DNA from: Mansonella perstans
Lineage: Eukaryota; Nematoda; Chromadorea; Rhabditida; Onchocercidae
Assembly: GCA_037074765.1 (NCBI GenBank)
Contig: JBAMDO010000164.1
Span: 62,001-126,000 of the forward strand
Reading direction: 5' to 3'
DNA length: 64,000 nucleotides
A model generated the notes under the pieces. That model had not been told where the DNA came from. It saw only the letters and a program-made list of their open reading frames with translations, and did no database searches. Position 1 is the first letter of the stretch. Each line of letters starts with the position of its first letter. Positions 9,463 to 20,682 of the stretch are shown piece after piece. The translations under genes and the position numbers were made by a program.

Positions 9463-11781
9463 CTGGAAAAATAAAATGGTTGAAGCAAAATGCACAGCGG
9501 ACTTTGCGTTAAAATCATTTGCAGCAAAGAAGCAAATAAAGCAAAATCTCTCAGCTAAAAATTGTCTTCAATTGTTTAGCAATTATAATAAATATTTAAT
9601 TGCAGCATAAAGTAAGTGAAACATTATTTTTACAAATATAGTCAATATTCATTTAAGTTTGCTGAAGACGGAAGACTAGATTTTTCAAGTCATGAATAAT
9701 ACACTTCTTCTGGCACTTATCTTCCAGCTGCACAAAAAGCTCTCAGTTATGAATTTCACTAAGCAAAGCTAATAAAAGGGAAAAAAAAATCGAAGAAAAG
9801 CACAGAGCTGAAAAGTGACATTTCAGAAAAGTTTGTAGTGGATATTCAGTATTTCTGAAAAGATGCCCTAATTCATCCTAAATATTCCATGGTTCAGAAA
9901 TCAAACATAATTTGATCAAAAACAGATCCACGATCCAAAAACCATTTCCCCAACCATGCATGACAGTATCCTAAATGGAAGCGCTACCCCAAGAAGAGGG
10001 ACAGAGAGAGAGAGAGAGATGTAAGCAAAAAAGTTGCGGAAATATGCTACTAAATGGTAAATATTCAAAAACTAGCTCAATCGTTCTTGAACAAATAAAA
10101 CAGTCAAAAGTAAAGAAAAAATAAAACTCGATGGAATTTATATCAAAATGATTATAACAATAGCATGTGACTTTTTTTTATATTTCAGTGCCATTCTCGA
10201 AAAAACATTTTGACAATTCCCTTTCAAAATTCACTTTTTTAATCCGTAAAGAACATGTACAAAGTTTGTAAATGGAAAATTCCAGATTATTTTGATTAAT
10301 ATAATTTATTGCCATTAGTATTTATCATTGACTGACAACATAATCAATAATATCTTGCTAAAAATCATAATTGCATTGCAACTAAGCGAAACAAATCAAC
10401 TCAACTATATTATTGCGTTTTTTTATCTTCTTTAATTATTTGAATTTGAAATAAAACGACAAGAAATGGAACTGATAAAGCAGATAGTTTCAACTTAAGA
10501 TTCAGCGTTAATCTGAGCAATAATCTTACAATTTCAGTTCCTTTCTATTGGAGAAACTTTTTGAAAAAGAGAAAAAGACAGGATAAATGCAAATCGAAAT
10601 TTGGAATGAATGTTCTCAATAAAAAGCGATTAAAAGCGAGAAATCAAAGGATATTGTGAAAGCGCAGAAATCATTCCACTTTTGCTGTAAAGCAAAAGTG
10701 AAAAAGAAACAAAATTGAAAGATATATGAGAAGAATAATTACCACTGATTCATTTTATTTAAAAAAAATGATACTTTCTTGCTTGTTTTATTATTAGAAT
10801 GTTTTTCATAAAAAATAGAACATTAATTGATGAGAAAAAAAATCTCACACTAACACTCACACTCACATTCATACCATAATTGAAAATTAGTGAATTTTAG
10901 AGAAAATTGAATTGAAATGAAAATTATTTGGCACTAACTTATAACACATATTAATAGGAAATTGAATAGAAGTTAATTAAATTGTAGAAAAGAAAAATAA
11001 AAGGAACGATTTCTGCTTCTTTAAAGCATGACATTATGAGTGTTACAAAATAGCATAGCTATCTAGCAATACAGAATAGTAACAACATTATAGCAATAAT
11101 GGATAACTATAATTTGATCAGCTGATAAGAAAAGAGAGTGAAAGAGATAAAAGAATGATTATAATATGATGAGATGATATAGTGATTGTAATGAATGAAA
11201 AAGGAACAGAGAAGTATAAAGGAAGGAACTTATGTTTTGTTTAACAGTTGTTGCTAGGTAAACTTTCATTTACTTCTCCAGGTAAATCGGTAAAGAAAAA
11301 AAAGTGCATACTGAGAATGTTAATGAAAGAGGCGAAAAGAAACGAGACAGTGATGATGAATGACACAAGAAGTAGGAGTAGCAGTTAAAACTCTTTCTCT
11401 CTCTAGATGGCAGAGAATCAGGCACTTTACAAGCTAACATTTAATGGCTCCTTGTCTCTTCTTCACCCTCTAAAAGTTGTAGCTCTTCCAACAATATACA
11501 ACTTCACCACCGTTCTTCACCGTTGTTGTAACTTGTTGTCACTGATAATATCAAAATTTAAAGAGACTGTCAAATAATTCAACATCAATTCTAAATATGA
11601 TTCAACATCAGTGATTCTAAACACTGAAAACTTGGAAAATTTGCAGCGAAACGGCGTGACGATAAAAGGATTTTATATGATTACTTATAATTATTCTTTT
11701 ATAGTTCCATCCTGGAGCGACTTATCTTTTGCAGCATTCTCTAATGTAGATCATTGCAAGGTAAACCTTCATATCACTTTT

Positions 11782-11994
11782 TCAGAGTAATAATAGAATA
11801 CAACGTACTAATCTAATACATATGATTCCATAACACAAGCAATTGAAGGTATGGGCAAATATGGATAAATTTATGTTGGAAATGAAAGTTGCAAATGCGG
11901 ACCTGGATATTGCATCAAGAAGGCGAAAGTTCTGCATAACAAATGACTCTTTTAAAATAATCATAGTGAATGAACAAATTTTCTGTATTAGCAA
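11782..11994 (-). CDS. Weak candidate exon, hydrophobic
   Basis: A 70-residue open frame contains hydrophobic stretches (FATFISNINLSIF, YGIICIRLVRCILLLL). It lies downstream of an acceptor-like ATAATTATTCAG near 12000. Two other minus-strand frames are also fairly open here, and this length is near the chance level for the base composition. No family was recognised. Confidence 0.15.
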   Translation of the reverse strand: MLIQKICSFTMIILKESFVMQNFRLLDAISRSAFATFISNINLSIFAHTFNCLCYGIICIRLVRCILLLL

Positions 11995-12654
11995 AATTTT
12001 CTGAATAATTATAGATTGTATCCTTTTGCTTTGCTTTTTATCTAGCTATAATGTATGATTTGTAGTAGCTACAATCTTTTTTTGTAGTAGTTACAATGTT
12101 TTTTTTATAGTAGCTATCACAATCTTTTTTGGAAATGATAATAAATCTTTCAGAGAGAGGGTGCAGAAAAACAATACCATGTAGATTGGCAGCGGAATTT
12201 GATAAATTTGAAATTCTCAATTTTTTTATCAACAGTTCTTCAAACTCAATAATCTATGTCATGATTCATGGGGCTATTAGGTTTATCCTATCATTTAACT
12301 TCATTTATCATCATCCGATCTCTTATGATAGATAATAGCGCTCCTCTACCATTCTCCTTCTCTTGCTTACCGCAGCCGATATCAGTGAATGTTGCTGAAA
12401 TTTGGTACATCGTTCACCAAAACGAGTTATTTCTATGCTATTGCTGTTAATCCGAATTCGAATCAAAAATTTGCTCAATATCTAACTATAACTTCAAGTA
12501 CAAAAATAAAAAGAATAGAGAGAAGAATTCAAAATTAATTGAACCAGCAGAAAGTTCAATCCTATATCGGATATTTATGGCAGGTAGAGAAAAAGTGAAA
12601 AATTTCAGAGAATATAAAATTTAAACTTTGATGAAAACTATCTTATAGCAAGGA

Positions 12655-12810
12655 ATTGAAAAAGCCAATATCACAACATTTAATGAATGAATCTCCATTG
12701 AAGCTATTTTTTTTTTCATTCAAATAGCCCATCCAAAACAATACTGGAAAAGCCAATATCACAACATTTAATAAATGTATCTCCAACTGAAACTATTTTT
12801 TTTCATTCAA
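12655..12810. repeat. Two-copy tandem duplication, about 90 bp unit, inside the island
   Basis: Each unit reads AAAGCCAATATCACAACATT, TAAT(G/A)AAT, CTCCA, ACTATTTTTTTT / GCTATTTTTTTT and CATTCAAA. It is one of only two tandem duplications noticed in the 8.5-17 kb island. Confidence 0.8.
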
Positions 12811-14164
12811 ACCGTGTGGATGAATTTCACAAACAGTTACTCCACATATGATGTTAATTTCTCAGCTCTATTATAATAGCTTTCTGGAAGTAAGAGAGCG
12901 AAAAAGCAACTTGTTCAATAGCCTAAAATGCAATTTTTAAAATGTAAACTGCAATGAGTAGTGGAAAAATTTTCAAAAAAGCACTACAGGATGCGTGTTT
13001 TGGATTTAAGAAAGAGTCTTAATTAATCAAGAAATCATGATTAGGAAAGAAAACAAAAATAAAGTTATCATTCAATCCTCTCACTGAAATCACTGAAATG
13101 TAGCGGTACTGGAACAGATTAAATCAAAGAATAAAAATTCTAACTGATTAAAAACAATTATTTTTTCGTCGCTTTCATCTTTCTCTTTAATCCTTTTTCA
13201 TCTCTTTCCTTTTACTCATCTCAGCTCTCAAATTATGCAACATTTCAGCTAATGCAGAGGTACTATAAGTTTGGAAAAGAATAATTATATAAACATATAG
13301 ATAAAATAATTTAAAGAGCAAAATTTTGTCATTTAAAAATGTATCCTTTCAGCAAAGAAACCAGTGGTATTATTTTTTCAAAAAAAAAAACGAATAAAAA
13401 TTATTCTTCGCCTTTTTCTACTCAAAGGAATTTATGCATCATTGGAATTTAACCGGAAGTTCAGTTACAGTAGATATAGCACATCTATACTTATGTTCAT
13501 TATCCAATCCCGGAAATAACTGAAAAACTGATAGTGTATTTTTACTGTCAATCGAAAATTCGATTTAGCACGGTCTAGTAATACAGAACAACAATGTTAT
13601 TTTTGTCTTGCAAGAAATAAGAATATGAATAATTCTTTCTTGCGTTAATCAAGCCATTCCCATGAAAATGAACTAGGGCAGTTACACTAGCTAGAACAAA
13701 ATAGAAAATAGTTGAAATCAGAAGCATTAAATCACGGTATCCAGATAAGAGAATAGAGAACATTCAAGGAAATGGGACAATTATTAATAAAGTTATCTAT
13801 CTTCATATTTTAAAAGACTGGATAAAAAAGGAAAAGAAAATAAGCGATTGACCTTGCGATTCTTCAATATTCTACGAATACTACTCAAACTGTGTGATAT
13901 TACATACGTATCATTTCGTTTTACTTACATATGATTACACTCAAAAACAAGTCTCTCCTTCGACATCATTTTTACCGGTTATAATAAGGGTCACCTCTCG
14001 AAGAGTTGAATGGTATAATTGACAAAGCAGAAAATTTTCTTGAACGGAAATAGTGAAAATCCCATTCATATTTCCGTCACGGATCAAACAGACCATTCTG
14101 TACAAACTACAATCGGTAATTCTCCTCAAACAAAAGTAAACTGACCAATTAATCAAATGCTTAC

Positions 14165-14212
14165 CTGATGAATGATCAAATGTTCATCCTTTACTCTATT
14201 CCAGCCGTTATA
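14165..14212 (-). CDS. Weak candidate short exon ending at a consensus donor
   Basis: On the minus strand a frame reading DNYNGWNRVKDEHLIIHQ ends exactly at CAG followed by GTAAGC, a near-consensus donor. A TTGAAG acceptor-like site precedes it. The exon would be only about 48 nt. Composition and the donor support it; length gives no statistical support. Confidence 0.2.
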
Positions 14213-15249
14213 ATTGTCTTCAATTTACTTTAACGGTGTTATTATCTTTATTTACCATACTTAGCGTGTCCTATAACCTCAACAATGACCTCAACATTTG
14301 TTTGTATTCCGATGATAAGAACGGAGCTAATTGTAACTCCTCTCAAGCAAATTGAGCTAATTGCTCAGTTAAGAAAAATGACATTTTTAAGCATACGTAT
14401 GGATCATTCATGCGGAACTTAGGAAATGATTTGTTTTCGATCAAGCAGTTCATAGATATTGATTATACCTAACATACAAAGTAAATTCTGGCGAGTAATT
14501 TGAGAAAAATTTGCTAACTGGTAGCTTTCCTTTTTGCTCACTAAACTCACAGATGTTCAGTCATCGCTTTCTTGTACTATTCCATTCGATTATTTCTTCC
14601 AGAAGACTAAGAACAAGTATGATGAAATAGTCCATAAATTCATTTGTTTTAAGCTTTACAAAAAATGGAAGACAAGTAAAAAAGAAAAGATTTCATAAAA
14701 ATAGACAATTTAATATGATTTAAGAAAATGCTCATGTAAATATAAAAGACAGAAAAAAAAAAGTAATTTTTGTTAAACAAGCGACTTTTTGATCAGAACA
14801 AATATATTTCATAGTAGAATGTTTCCAAAAACCTAAAGAGATACAAACACTAAGTATAACCTGGGCAGCACACTAATCTAAAGATTAAAATCGTATATTT
14901 TCAAATGTTTTTTTAACTCAAATTGTACATCATCAACTATTTTTTCCAGTGCACAGGTAATCGGCCTTTAAAAATCGCAATAAGGGTAGAGCATACATGG
15001 TATGGAAGTAACATCTAATTAATTGTTATCTATTCCAAATCTTCCCTTATTTACCGCCGAAAACTTTATGAAATCCAATGAAACGAGGATGTGAAAATTC
15101 TAGATCTTTTCGTAAAATGAAAAGACCAAACATATTCATATTTCAATATTTTAAGTTTAAAAAACTTAGTGCCACGAAATTCAAGCCATTTTTTCAGTGG
15201 CTAACAAAAGGCGATGCATTTTAGCAAAGCGTAAGTTAAAGTTCGAGTC

Positions 15250-15477
15250 TTAAGTCTCATATTTAATAAAATGCTTCAATATAGGATAGCAATCATCGTA
15301 TAAAATATCCGTAAGGCAGAAAGACAAACCAGAACCAGAAGCAGTGACATCTTTGTAGTTACTGTCTTGGATTTTATCGCTGTTGGAATTCATCGATGGC
15401 TTACACAATTCAGTACCATTTTGAAATTCTACTGCAGCAAAATATTGACTTTCTGCATCTGTACCTCCTTTCTTAGT
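15250..15477 (-). CDS. Candidate terminal exon of an unrecognised protein
   Basis: The frame opens exactly after a strong acceptor (polypyrimidine TTCACTTCATTTTAG, AG at 15478-15479) and runs 75 codons to TAA at 15250-15252. The acceptor's TAG is itself an in-frame stop, so the frame makes sense only as a spliced exon. Residues are polar and mixed (GGTDAESQYFAAVEFQNGTE, then NSNSDKIQDSNYKDVTASGS), typical of a cytoplasmic tail. A GTAAGC inside (near 15392) could instead be a donor. If this is a terminal exon, it implies a second minus-strand gene upstream of the one ending at 8625, or an alternative 3' end of the same gene. Family unknown. Confidence 0.4.
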   Translation of the reverse strand, partial: TKKGGTDAESQYFAAVEFQNGTELCKPSMNSNSDKIQDSNYKDVTASGSGLSFCLTDILYDDCYPILKHFIKYET

Positions 15478-15839
15478 CTAAAATGAAGTGAAAGAATAGA
15501 TAAAAACAAAGTGGTGTGAAATTAACATTAATTTGTGTTTTGCAAAGCAATCTCACAGTCATACATGACTGTGCAGAAACAAGAATTAGTTTTAAAAACT
15601 CCATTTTAGTTTCCAGAGAATTCAAAATAATACAGAATGAAAAATGCATTCAAATTTTCTCTTTTAAAAAGAGACGAGACCTGACTGAACATCAACAACC
15701 ATAACAACAATTGTGTTGTTGTTTTTCAAAATCATTTTTGAAGTGCTAAGCTTCATCATATATTTTACAGCTAACGCATATATACTAAGGGCTTAAAATA
15801 TAACTGGTAAATACGTCATAATGTGTGGAGGAAATAATT

Positions 15840-16080
15840 TACTACTTTTTTGTTTTTATTTTGAATACCAAAACAATGACAGTGATTATAACCGCAAACT
15901 GTGGCAGGATCACTTTTTTCTCATTTCAACAGAGAGTTTACTAGAGTGATTACATTGTCCACTAAATTTGTCATTAGCGACTAAACAGTTTGAACAAAAT
16001 CCAGAAAAAATGCAAAATAACGTGTTTGGAATTTTGCTGTCCCTTATTTTGGCACTCTTGTTTCTGATGAATATTAACCT
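15840..16080 (-). CDS. Weak candidate membrane-segment exon with A6 frameshift
   Basis: An acceptor-like CTAAAAACTTCCAG ends near 16080. One frame below it is Cys-rich (CIFSGFCSNC, then SGQC, reminiscent of an EGF-type spacing) and stops soon after an A6 tract near 15915. The next frame continues as VILPQFAVIITVIVLVFKIK, a convincing single-pass membrane segment followed by basic residues. Adding one A would join them into ectodomain, membrane segment and basic stop-transfer. This is pattern recognition only; the frame break may be real decay or an assembly error. Confidence 0.2.
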
Positions 16081-16133
16081 GGAAGTTTTTAGAAATTCCA
16101 TTTTAAACTAATTTTTCACAACCACTAAAACTA

Positions 16134-16298
16134 TCAGACATTGTCATAATTATCCTGAAAATAATCAGGCACAGCCCCGATTTGGCTTACAATTCCAAAG
16201 AACCTAAAACTCCCACATCCGGTATTTTCTTTTCCACCATACTTCGATATTATCCAGTTACATGTATACTTAACCATTATCACATACTCAACTTCTTT
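16134..16298 (-). CDS. Weak candidate exon
   Basis: A 54-codon open frame contains Cys- and Gly-containing, coding-like residues (KYGGKENTGCGSFRFFGI). A GTAAGC donor-like site lies at 16190-16185, immediately after GGAATT. Its length alone is not significant. It is listed because of the donor and its position upstream of the other candidates. Confidence 0.2.
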   Translation of the reverse strand, partial: KEVEYVIMVKYTCNWIISKYGGKENTGCGSFRFFGIVSQIGAVPDYFQDNYDNV

Positions 16299-16504
16299 TC
16301 AAGTCTAATTGTTTACTTACTAAAAACTGAACCTTTAAGCAATGAAATGCCAGAATTTCCAAAATGAAATGAAATCATTTGGTATTTAATATCCATGCTT
16401 CTTCCATCGCTTTACAAATGAAATGATATCGAAGTTTGTGATAGCAGTAATTTAAACAGGAAACAATCAGTGTCACAAATTGTATTCCCTACAAAGAAAT
16501 GAAT

Positions 16505-16615
16505 ACAAAATATACACGTAAAATAGCAAAATGCACATTCCCTATAAATAAAGAGGAATACAGAAAATATACGTAAATTAGCGTAATGCACATTCCCTCT
16601 TATAAATAAATAAAT
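16505..16615. repeat. Two-copy tandem duplication, about 58 bp unit
   Basis: Both units contain ATAC(A)CGTAAA, TAGC, AATGCACATTCCCT and TATAAATAA. It lies upstream of the candidate minus-strand exons and includes TATAAATA-like words. Promoter function is not shown. Confidence 0.7.
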
Positions 16616-17040
16616 TTGCTAAATGAGTATGCAATTATTTCATGATTAAAGCCATATGTAATAAAAAGTTTCTGTCAGAGCTCATCAATTACGGTATAAT
16701 TACGGTATAATCCGAAAATTATTCTTCGCTATCTATCCTCTTTTCCTTCCATCCATCATTTTACGGTTGGTGAAATTGGTAGTAGAATGCCGTAAAATCC
16801 TCCATTTGACCAAATAGTCTGAGAATTGATAATAATTAACTATGGTATAATTAACTAACTACGCTATATGACTAGCTAAATCACTGACAGATACAAAGAA
16901 AGATATAAAATTCTTTTCTATATAAGAACTATTGTCCACAAAAAATATTTTAGAAAATTCGAAGGTCACTTGAAGTCTTAACTAACCGCCAATTGTCTTT
17001 TTAGTATGCATTTTTATAATTTGTAAAGATTTAAATTTAA
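16616..17040. other. AT-rich single-copy stretch at the island edge
   Basis: No gene or repeat array was recognised. A doubled ATTACGGTATAATTACGGTATAA-type motif occurs near 16689-16711. After about 17040 the TGACA-rich, repeat-laden texture returns, which I take as the island boundary. Confidence 0.4.
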
Positions 17041-20000
17041 ACAGTGCAAAAATTATCAGTCAGAACGCCAACGATTTCCTTCTACGACGACATCATAATG
17101 TTGCACTGAAAGTAAGGTGACAGGGTGGTGACAACCAAGTGTCATATTGATGTCACAAAGCAAGTTGTTGAATTTGTCTTCAAAATTTCTCTTTCCTCCT
17201 TTAATTTAGTACAAAATTAAATTGATACTTTAAAACTTGAAAACAGCTAAAGTTTGTTTTTGGAATTAACAAATTAATTTCTTATTAATCAATTACAAAG
17301 GAAAAGCCCTAATTAAGCAAAGATCAGAAAAACCACTAGAGTTAGATGATGATGACTGGTCACTACGCCAGCTGGTGACCACTGACCACTGTGTTAGATG
17401 ACGATGACTGACCATTGCGTTAGACGATGATCACTGATATGATTTGAAACTTTGGTACCTTTGGTGCCTCCCGGTGCCCCGCAGGGCTTCTCTTTAGCAA
17501 AATTTAAGATGTTGGGTATTGTAGTGTAGTGAACTGAAACTTACTAAGTCTTAAGTCCTCCTTGAAATTTCTAAAAGAAAAATTTCGTCATTTTTTTTAA
17601 AAAGCGAAACCAAATTAAAATCACTAATATAATTACTCAAATAATTACTCATATTTTTAATTATTAAATAATTATTCATATTTTCACTTTGCGTGATTAC
17701 AGTAGATAAAGATTACCGCAGATTGAAAATTGAAAATTTCTTAAAGGATAGTCAGGGTAGTGGTAGTCGAGGTAGAGATAGTCGGGGTTTTTCCTGGAAA
17801 ATATCCAGCAATAGTTATAATGATACCAATTGTCTAGTACGAATTGTCCAGCAGCAATTACAATGGGCAATGGTAAGGATAGTCCGATTGTCCCAAGGGT
17901 CAATGTCATTAAAATGCGTTGGTGAAAATGCGAAGCAGAAGGATTTAAACTTAAATTTAAATGGAAGGAGAGTAGTATTCTGTGCTTTAATTGTTGTAGG
18001 AATGGTCAACAAAGGTCCATAAAAACGGTGACGACTACAGTTTAAATTCAAATATAAATGGAAGGCGAGTAGTATTCTGTGCTTTAATTGTTATTAGGGA
18101 TAGTCAGCAAAGGTCCACACACTATAATTTTCCTTTGCATTATTAATTGTTATTAATTGCCCTCACAATCAAAGGCTTTTTAATTTCGCCGTTGAAATTT
18201 TGGAAAAAATTGAATAAAACCAATCATACGATGAGTTATCTTATAAGTTTAAAAGCAATCATATGATGAGTCATCTTTTAGATTGCATTCTCCTTAAATC
18301 ATTTTGCATGCCCTTTTTTGAAGTCATAGGCCGTTTAAATGAATTTACTTATTATTGAATTTCAAAATAAAACTTCAAAATTTTTAAATTTTACTTTAAA
18401 GCATTCCTTTTTCAAGTCATGCACCATTCAAATGAAATTACTTGTATACATCAATCTTTGGTGTATTAAATGAATTTACATGAAATGAAAATATTAAATT
18501 TAAATTAAATTTGAAATGGAACTTCAAATGAAATTACTTGTCACCAATCTTTTGATGGACTAAAAGTGACCGTTCTTCTCTGCTAGTAGAACTTGATCTT
18601 ATTTAATAATGACCCTCCAAGTCAAACTCAAACTTTATCACTTTATTTTAATGATTGAAACTGTTATCGAGGCAGGTAGAGGTCAAGCTCGTGGCTTCTT
18701 GGCTATGTAATGAAAATATTCAGCCAGCCTGAAATGATACTTGCATTCACCATGCTACTGTTCCCATGTGCTACGATTTATTCTTGAAAACTACTAAATG
18801 TTACTAATATAATTAAAATAATTATAATCATATTCAGAAGCCAAGCATTACACAGCATATTTCGCTTACGTGAAAACCGTAAAAATTGCGGAAACCATGA
18901 AATCTCCAAAAACCCGAAAATCACAGCAAACAGTTCAAAAAATATTTCTTTGAACAAAAATTTTCCTCCAGCTATGTTACGCAACTGGTATGGTATCTCA
19001 GACAAACATACCTGGACAATAGCAGGAGTGGATTTATTATGGTTACTTTCAATGGTTACTTCCAAATATTTGATGATCTCAAAGGGATACCATATTATTA
19101 TGCAAAAGCCTTTTAAAAACAAAAAAAACCGTATTGAAGTTGAAGAATGGATTTATAATGGTCACTTTCAATTCACGTATTTTTCAGTTTTATCTGTCCC
19201 GAAAGGGAATGCACGTATTTTTGCCTCATTTATTGTAATTTATTATGGTCACTTCTAAATGTCCACCAAATATTTGGTGACCCAAAGAAGCTACTGGATT
19301 TATTATGGTCACTTTATGGTCACTTCTAAATGTCCACTAAATATTTGATAACCCAAAGCGCAAAGGGATATCGTATTATTATGTAAGAGTCTTTTAAAAA
19401 CAAAAAACCGCGTTGAAAAATTTATTGTAATTGCAGATGATGAAGTGAAGATGATGCAACCTGGGAGAGAGAGAGAGAGAGAAAAGACAGATTTTGGGTC
19501 ACAATTGGCACTTCAAGGGCAAGAATAAGACAAGAAAATTTTACTATGAAGCGGTAAACTTGAAAGAAGAATGGGACAGCGAAGAGACAGCGAAATAGAG
19601 ATAAAAGAAGGAAAGAGGAAGATAAAGAAAGGATCTCTCCTTTTTGGGAGAAAGAAAAGGTTTTTCAAATAAAATAACAAAATAAATTGGAGAAATTTTA
19701 TAGTAAAGAGAGGCTTCTATTATTATCATTATTGCTCATTGTTTATACAAAGTATTCTTTTCCTTCCAAGAGGACTGTCATTGTCACATTGTCATCGCTC
19801 CCACTACTAATTTGCTGCACTCTTTTAGAGAAAGATAATTGACAAATCAGTTAAATAGGTGTGCATCGTTTAATTATTACATCATTCTTTTCTTTACTGT
19901 CTAAATAATAAGATGCCGCCGCATTCATTATAACTATAAAAAACGGAGATTTCATTCTCTTGCAAATGTTTAACAATCAAGAATTCCAGGTAGTCTGCCT

Positions 20001-20682
20001 GTCAAATGTCGCACTGTCCTTCCAAGTGTCATCATCAAAGATACACTCTTCCGGGAGTTACAAAAAATGCCCTCTTCCGGAAGTTTTAGTCAGAAAAGAT
20101 GCTCTCTTCCAGGAGTTAGTGGTCAGACATCATTTCCTTAAAACACTCAGCACTTAACATTGCGATGTTTCGAAATTTCGAAATCGCTTTAAACTTCTTT
20201 ACATTTTGTCAAAAATATTTTTCGAGTGCTATTTTGAAATTGAGACGAAAAAATTTTTTGAAAAATCAAAACTTGAAGCAAATCATGTATTTTAATTGTT
20301 GTCACGTAAGTGTCATCCATAAATGTCGTCTATTATCTCAGTATGGTGCTTAAGTTACTGCTTATAGAAGGATCATCAAGAATTCCTGATGATGACGTGA
20401 CTGGTGGCGTTGACATATATGTAATCGAGAATTCCTGATGAGGTGACTGGCGTTGACATTTAGAGAGAGAACATTTATTACTGCATAGTAGTTTACCCAG
20501 ATGACATAATTAAGTCAGCCAGGTGTTTGTGTATCATTTTCTACTATTCTGTCAGATCGTTGTCAGATCAGCTTTAAAAATGAAAATTTGAACTTGATAA
20601 AAGGAATATGTCAAGATTTTAGATTTAATTAGGAGTTAATAATTAAAATAATTAGTCAGCCGATAACAAAACACTATATTGC
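17041..20682. other. Repeat-rich non-coding stretch between island and duplicate copy 2
   Basis: No gene is supported. It contains many TGACA/GTCAC words and several two-copy duplications: GATGA(C/T)GATGACTG-type units at about 17340-17430, two about 97-bp units at 17943-18120, two about 270-bp-spaced units at 19025-19410, a GA microsatellite at 19464-19481, CTCTTCCGGAAGTT-type units at 20030-20130, and two about 55-bp units (GAATTCCTGATGA..GTTGACAT) at 20370-20462. A 109-codon frame at 17693-18022 runs through a GTAGTCGAGGTAGAGATAGT repeat and is within chance expectation. Confidence 0.6.
19025..19410. repeat. Two-copy spaced tandem duplication
   Basis: Units at about 19025-19132 and 19292-19410 share GGATTTATTATGGT(T/C)ACTTT, AAATATTTGAT, CAAAGGGATA and TTTTAAAAACAAAAAA. 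Between them is another fragment with the ACGTATTTTTCAGTTTTATC element also found at 4150-4390. Confidence 0.75.

Larger units (their letters stand above)
9463..15249. other. AT-rich island interior, probably intronic or intergenic
   Basis: About 5.8 kb without any convincing open frame. The only repeats seen are a short AG microsatellite at 10003-10018 and the two-copy unit at 12655-12810. The texture differs from the rest of the window: few TGACA/TGTCA words and almost no local tandem duplication. Splice-like GTAAG donors occur on the minus strand, for example near 10524, 13924 and 14164, consistent with introns of a minus-strand gene. This is inference only. Confidence 0.4.

Noticed and set aside
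9413..9610. 65-codon plus-strand frame opposite the candidate minus-strand exon
   Set aside because: Minus-strand splice signals and continuity with the 8625-9371 frames fit better; the plus frame is probably a shadow.
17693..18022. 109-codon plus-strand frame
   Set aside because: Partly a GTAGTCGAGGTAGAGATAGT repeat, with a mirrored open frame on the other strand and length within chance for this much AT-rich sequence.
18778..19258. Overlapping frames of 114 (minus) and 102 (plus) codons
   Set aside because: Opposite-strand overlap, repeated-unit content and no splice or domain evidence.
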